NCBI GenBank assembly: GCA_018340375.1
Contig: JAFFJZ010000007.1
Coordinates: 24,092,001-24,156,000, forward strand
Source of the DNA: Gonatopus flavifemur
Lineage: Eukaryota; Arthropoda; Insecta; Hymenoptera; Dryinidae
Reading direction: 5' to 3'
DNA length: 64,000 nt
Shown here in pieces: positions 13,301 to 19,300 of this stretch. Positions within the stretch are counted from its first letter, which is position 1. Every line of letters starts with the position of its first letter. Made by a program: the position numbers and the translations under genes. The notes below the pieces were generated by a model. The model did not search any database. It worked only from the letters and a program-made list of their open reading frames with translations, and was not told where the DNA came from.

Positions 13301-16300
13301 TCCACTGGTATAAAAAAGTCACTGATCCACTGTACCTCACTCGTACAGTCATGTATTAAAATTTATTTGTGAACAAATAATCAATCCGTGAATAAAAATG
13401 ACTTGCAAAGCCGTTCACTTTAGATGTTCATAAACAAGTGAAAATGTAGACCTGAGTCAGTTCACATACATTCTCATAAAAACAAGACATATCAAATTCT
13501 TCGTAGAAATAAAATTCAGACTAACATGTTATTAGAAGCAACTGTACAATGAACACACGTTATGACACCTTGCAGTTCAGCGGCATTTCGAGATGAGATT
13601 GAAAAAGGGTGCCTAAAAAGTGATATTACTAGGGTGTACAGTCGTTTTAGGAACTGAATACCTGCGCTGATCCACTGTGCCCCGTGATCCACTGTCACTC
13701 ATGCTTCCCTACCCATGATTATATCCTTCATCAATGCCAAATACAAATATATACATATGATTTCTTACAATTGAGAGAAGAGTTGGAATCAAGCCGATCG
13801 TTACCAATCCTTCGTTCTTATCCTCAGTTTCCTCAATCGTCATCAGTCCCTTCGTTTATCCTTAAATCATTCATCTCAATTCCGAAATGGTACGTTCCTT
13901 GGACAAGTCTCTTTTCTTCCTTTTTGGAGTCAACCCTTTTATATTTCTTCTCATTAGAATTTTGTATCATGGTTGATCAACATGTCAATAATTGCACAGA
14001 GATATTATAATTCAGAGTAGCTACTCATAAAGTCGTTCAAGGCTGCCTGACTCTTCGTTACTCCTTCCGGTATCTTTCCCTTCCCCTCTCCTAACAGCAA
14101 AATGCTGAGCAAATATGCAGCAAATTGTTGAAAACGTACAACAACAGCTTGAAGGAATTGGCAGGGACGTTGGATTGCCAAATGCGCAACAATATGCTGT
14201 AAACAGAGCCGTACGAGGGTGATTTTGCGCCCTTGGCAGAATCACCATCATTGCGCCTCTCTGGGAGGTTTTCGTTAAAATTTTGAGAAAATTTTCAACA
14301 TTTTTTTTCGCGGTGTATAGACCAATCGATTCAGAATTCTCTGGAATGAAAAATGAATAGAACATGAGAGAAAGGTTTTTTTCGAAAGTGGACTCGCGAA
14401 TTTTAGCAAGTACTGGGGGAAATTGATGAGAAAATTTTTAAAATTCGTTTCCAAGGAATAAAGACCAATCGATTCAGAATTCGCTGGGATGAAAAATAAA
14501 TAGGACATGAGAGGAAGGTTTTTTCGAAAGGAGACTGGCGGATTTCACCAAGTATACGGAGAAGGAAATTGATGAGAAAATTTTTTAAATTCGTTGTTAT
14601 ATAGGGGAGAGTTGCCTTGATTGGACCATCGCCTTGGATGGACCACCACCTTTTATTGCCAAAGGAAAAAACTTAGATTTCTTCTAATCATAAAGTGATA
14701 ATGTTCATCAATGTGACATTATTGCTGTATGATTAGAAGAAATCTAAGTTTTTTCCTTTGGCAACAAAAGGTGGTGGTCCATCCAAGGCGAAGGTCCAAT
14801 CAAGGCAACTCTCCCCGATATACATATATATATGTATATATATAAATATATATATATCAGTGCGAAAAACCGACGGAAAACGTCGAAAAAATGACTACTC
14901 GATCGCAATTGGTCGTATAGTACCATCGGTGCCGTTCCGCCGCGTGGGAGGACGCCCTGAGGTACGTTCGAGCGGGCGTTTGAGTATTGCATGCGGCTTC
15001 TCAATTTTGCGCTCCCCCTAGGGCTGCGCCCCTGGCGGGAGCCACCTTCACCGCCCTATCCCTACGGTGCTGGCTGTAGATCTACACAGTAAAAAGTGAA
15101 ACTTGAAGTGATCCCGAATATCAGCTTAAAAATGCAGCCAAAAGTAGCGTCTATTCCAAAGTAAGATGGAATTAACTGAAATTCAGTCTTTTTCATTGCT
15201 TACTTTCAGTTGGAATAGACACTACTTTTGGCTGCATTTTCAAGCTGATATTTAGGATCACTTCGAGTTTTACTTTTTACTGTGTAGGACTTTAGCTTGA
15301 GTTGTTATAGTGTTGCTAGGAAGTTGCTCGGTTTCATGAAACGCTCAATCACATGCGTAGCAAATTCCCAGCAACTTTACGTGAACTTGATAAACAACGT
15401 ACGAGCAACGATTGCAGAGCAACTGTTGTTGTATGCAATTCCAATATGCTCATGACAAAGTAACTATATTTCCCTACGATGAAACATCATTGATTCGTTA
15501 CAAAATTTGTGATGTCATGCTCGTTTGGAGGGTTTTATCGCAAGATTTTCGTCTTATTTCTGTGTTTCGAGAAGAAAAACTTGGATTAGAAAATCTTTCT
15601 TACACTGAAGAAAAATAGTATATTGTTCATCAAGAGGGGAAAGTGGGAAATTTCCCACTTCTTACCGAGGTGAACATCCTATTTTTTCCCACAACTGCAA
15701 GGAAAGTGAAAATCATCTGTTTAATTGCATATAAAATATTCATATGCATATTTCAGAACGAAAAGATAGTTTGTATTTTCCTCTCGCTGCAAGCGGGCAG
15801 AAAGTATTTTCCTCCCGTTGCGAGCGGGCAGAAAGTACTTTCCTCCCGCTGCGAGCGGGCGGAAAATATTTTCCTCCCGCTGTGACATATTCGCTTGGAA
15901 TTTTCTCCCCTAAAAATAGGTCAGAAAACATCAACTTTCCGTGCAGGTGTGGGGAAAAATATCATTCTCACTACGAAACTGCATGTCTTCCACGACACAT
16001 TGCTGTGACAGCGACAGCACAATTGATACAACGATCCATGCAGATGTAGAGAGGATTCGTATCGTTGTAAGATGGATACCAGATCGTTTTGTCGACCATA
16101 TTATGGTTGTCACAACGCTCCCGTTCATTTTTCCTTTCGAATACTTATTGTCTCAAGCATACCGCATCTTCGTAAACACTCAGCTTCTCCTTTATCCTCT
16201 CCCTTGTAAGTTTTCCATCTCTTCCCTCTACTTTTTCAACGTCTCCTGAATTACGGGGCAATGTGTTTTTTCCTCCCTAAAAATAGAAGTAGGGGGAGGT

Positions 16301-19300
16301 TGGATGAAACCGGGTACCATAACTTCAATCGGTCATAGAGAAGTTCCTATTGGCAATAGATTAACCAACCAAAGCTTTTCAGTTTCCTCATTCATTCATT
16401 AACAACATACTATTCGTACGTTGCTGTAAAATTGATACAATTTTTTTTACATTTTTTCTAGTCGAAATGTACAAAAACCCGGTGCCACTCCATGGGTAGG
16501 GTAAAACCGGGTACTCGTTTAAATCAATGCAAAACACCTCTGAATTGTGAAATTTTTAGCACCAACTGTTGAATTCGATGAAAATTCCGAAAACAGACAT
16601 GAGTCATGTTTGAAAATTGATATATTTTGACCAACTAAAAAAATTGTACGGAGAAAGAATTTTTTTGCTGCCAACTCAGTTGAGAACAAAAGTCGCAAGC
16701 ACGCGCAAAGGGATCTTCAAGAATGAACATGTTTTGATGACTATTTCAGAACAAAAACACAAATTTTGTCAAATTTCATAAATTGGAAGATAAAATCTCA
16801 AGTACCCGGTTTGACCCCACAGTAACTCGTCGAGGTCAATATGGTTTAGATAGATTATGCGTTGCTCTAGGCAAATTACTGGAAAATGAAAATACGCAGG
16901 AAAACATGCTCAATTGAAGTATCTACGTGCCTTTTTCTTGACAGAGTGGTGAGGCACTTGAAACTCACTACGCAAATGCAAGAACTTTGACAATTTTTTC
17001 GCAGAAAACTTTAAAAAACGTTCTAAGTGAGAAAGAACGTTGCATCGATGCTGTTGTTCTCCCCAACTACTCAAATTATCTACTGCTACTAGTCCAAGCG
17101 TTTGATGTTAGAAAGAAGCACTAATCAGGGAGATATTGAGGTACCCGGCTCGACCCACCTACTCAATTTTATCCGACTCTCTCCTATTTTTCCTCATTTT
17201 CCAAAATTATCTCTCCTTTTGGATATTAAACTTCTGATAAAGTTATAAAAAAGCACATGAAATCATAGCGGAAAATTACACACCTCTCTATTATAATAAA
17301 GTTCGTCATAATTTCATCATAACACGATTTTGAACAGAGAAAATCTCTAATGGATCTCATTATCCCATATTTTCAGTGTATTCCACAACAAGAAACTGGA
17401 GATTAAACAAGAACTCGAGGAATATCACGTGTTGGAAATCGGAAATGCCTCTCCTCGCCGTACTACACAACGTTACTGGCTTTCCACCCTCGAAGTTGGC
17501 TTTGTAGTATTGGGTTGCGTCGTTTTCGTTGGAGCTTTCATTACAGCTTTATGTATCACATGTATTCGACGGAACCAACGGTACGTGTATGACACCTCGC
17601 ATTATTAAATACAGAATAATCATATCCGTAATATGAATTTGTCATATAGTTTTTATACGATAATAATATTGAACTGATGTGATTTCACGATTTGAAATAA
17701 CGCGTCGGTCGTATAATATCAAAGTTTCCAAGAGAAATGACGAAAATTGATATTTCTGCCGGTAAAGTGGAATAACGTTCGGCCATACGCGGTTTCCTCT
17801 ATTTATGAATATGAATATGAAAATGGAATTGAACCTTGATTGGAATTTAATTTATCACGGATTTGATTCTATTAGCCGTAAACGTCGCGAAAGGACTCTG
17901 TTCTCACGTACCGGTCCATTCGGATTTGCATTGACGGATCCGTCGACCGCAACTCTACAGAAAACCTCATCGTCTCTCTTCTCAACGACCCTGATCGAAG
18001 GCCTTCACTATGACCCTGAACCCTTTTGTACAAACACCAGCGCGAGACGTCAGAGCGTATGTGAACACGGTGCCAATTGTGTACGCTTTCACACGTAAGT
18101 TTTTTCTTATTTCGTTATACAAATTCCAACAAACGTATTAGAAATTTTAAGAATCCCATCAGTAGTTTAAATATTCACAGATTGTTGTTTATTTTGGTAA
18201 AATCCTTTCAAAGGATAAAGAGATGACGAATCTAGAGAGATACGAATTATATGATTGAAAACGTTTGATTCACAAGGTTGTTTTACAAGAAGGTCAGGCG
18301 GAGAAAGAGTAGAAGATAATGATGAAATGGTTGTTGATTAACTGCTCTATATACGCATAGAATACGTATCAGGTTATGTAACTTATATTCATATGTACGT
18401 AGAGTTATACTTGTTAGAGAACTTTTGAACATCGACATCGTGTGAGGAAATCGTGGTTTGGTTTTCTAGGATGGGGGTTGGTGGTGGTAAGCAACATACG
18501 AACAGAACGTCAGGGAGTATCGTCAAAGGCTTGGAAGCATCCGCCGCGTCCTTGCATTCCAGCGGTCAGGATTCTGGAATTGTAGCACGAGCATCATGCC
18601 ACTGCAGCCATTCGTCTAGCCCGTCCAGTGGCGAAAGTAGCAAGTTCGTGTGATTTATTATCTATAATAGTCTACAGCGGAGGAACGTCAAATTTCCGAA
18701 AGATATATCATCATTTCTTGCTTATAGCTTTCCCTCTGAAATTTCATGAACGTATGCGTTAATCTCTCTCAACAAAAATCATACCTATTAAAAATTTTCC
18801 TAAAACCTCGTTCAATTTGGAATTTTAATTTTATTTATCCTGTCAAGAAGAAATCATGTAATATAAAACCATAGTATTTTTTTCAGCGGTTACGAAGATT
18901 CCCTAAAGTCGTTACAACGTAGGGAGAGGAATACCGAGGCTTCTCGTATTCACGATACATCGACTATCGTCAGTCGGCGAGCAAATGCACCAACCACCAG
19001 AAGACGTCAAAGATTCAATTCGTTTTCAAACGGGGAAACGTCACTTTATCCGAATGAAATGTCAATGACGTTGCAAAGGGATCAACGTTGCTGTACCGAA
19101 AAAAGATCAAAGAGCAGAAATAATGAGAATATGATGCGTGAACATCGCCGTGCACGATCTGAAATTGAACATAACCTGACGGAAAGTGTCATTCACGAAC
19201 ATCCAAATTCTAATGAAATGTTATCTGGATCTTCACAAAACACTGTTAGTTTACGTAGTGGTAAGTGGATTGTTCATTAAAAAGATAACAAAAGAGAGAA

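Noticed and set aside
15776..15890. CRISPR-like array of short repeats with internal palindromes
   Set aside because: The repeats are contiguous with no spacers, in an intron of an insect gene. It is a minisatellite.
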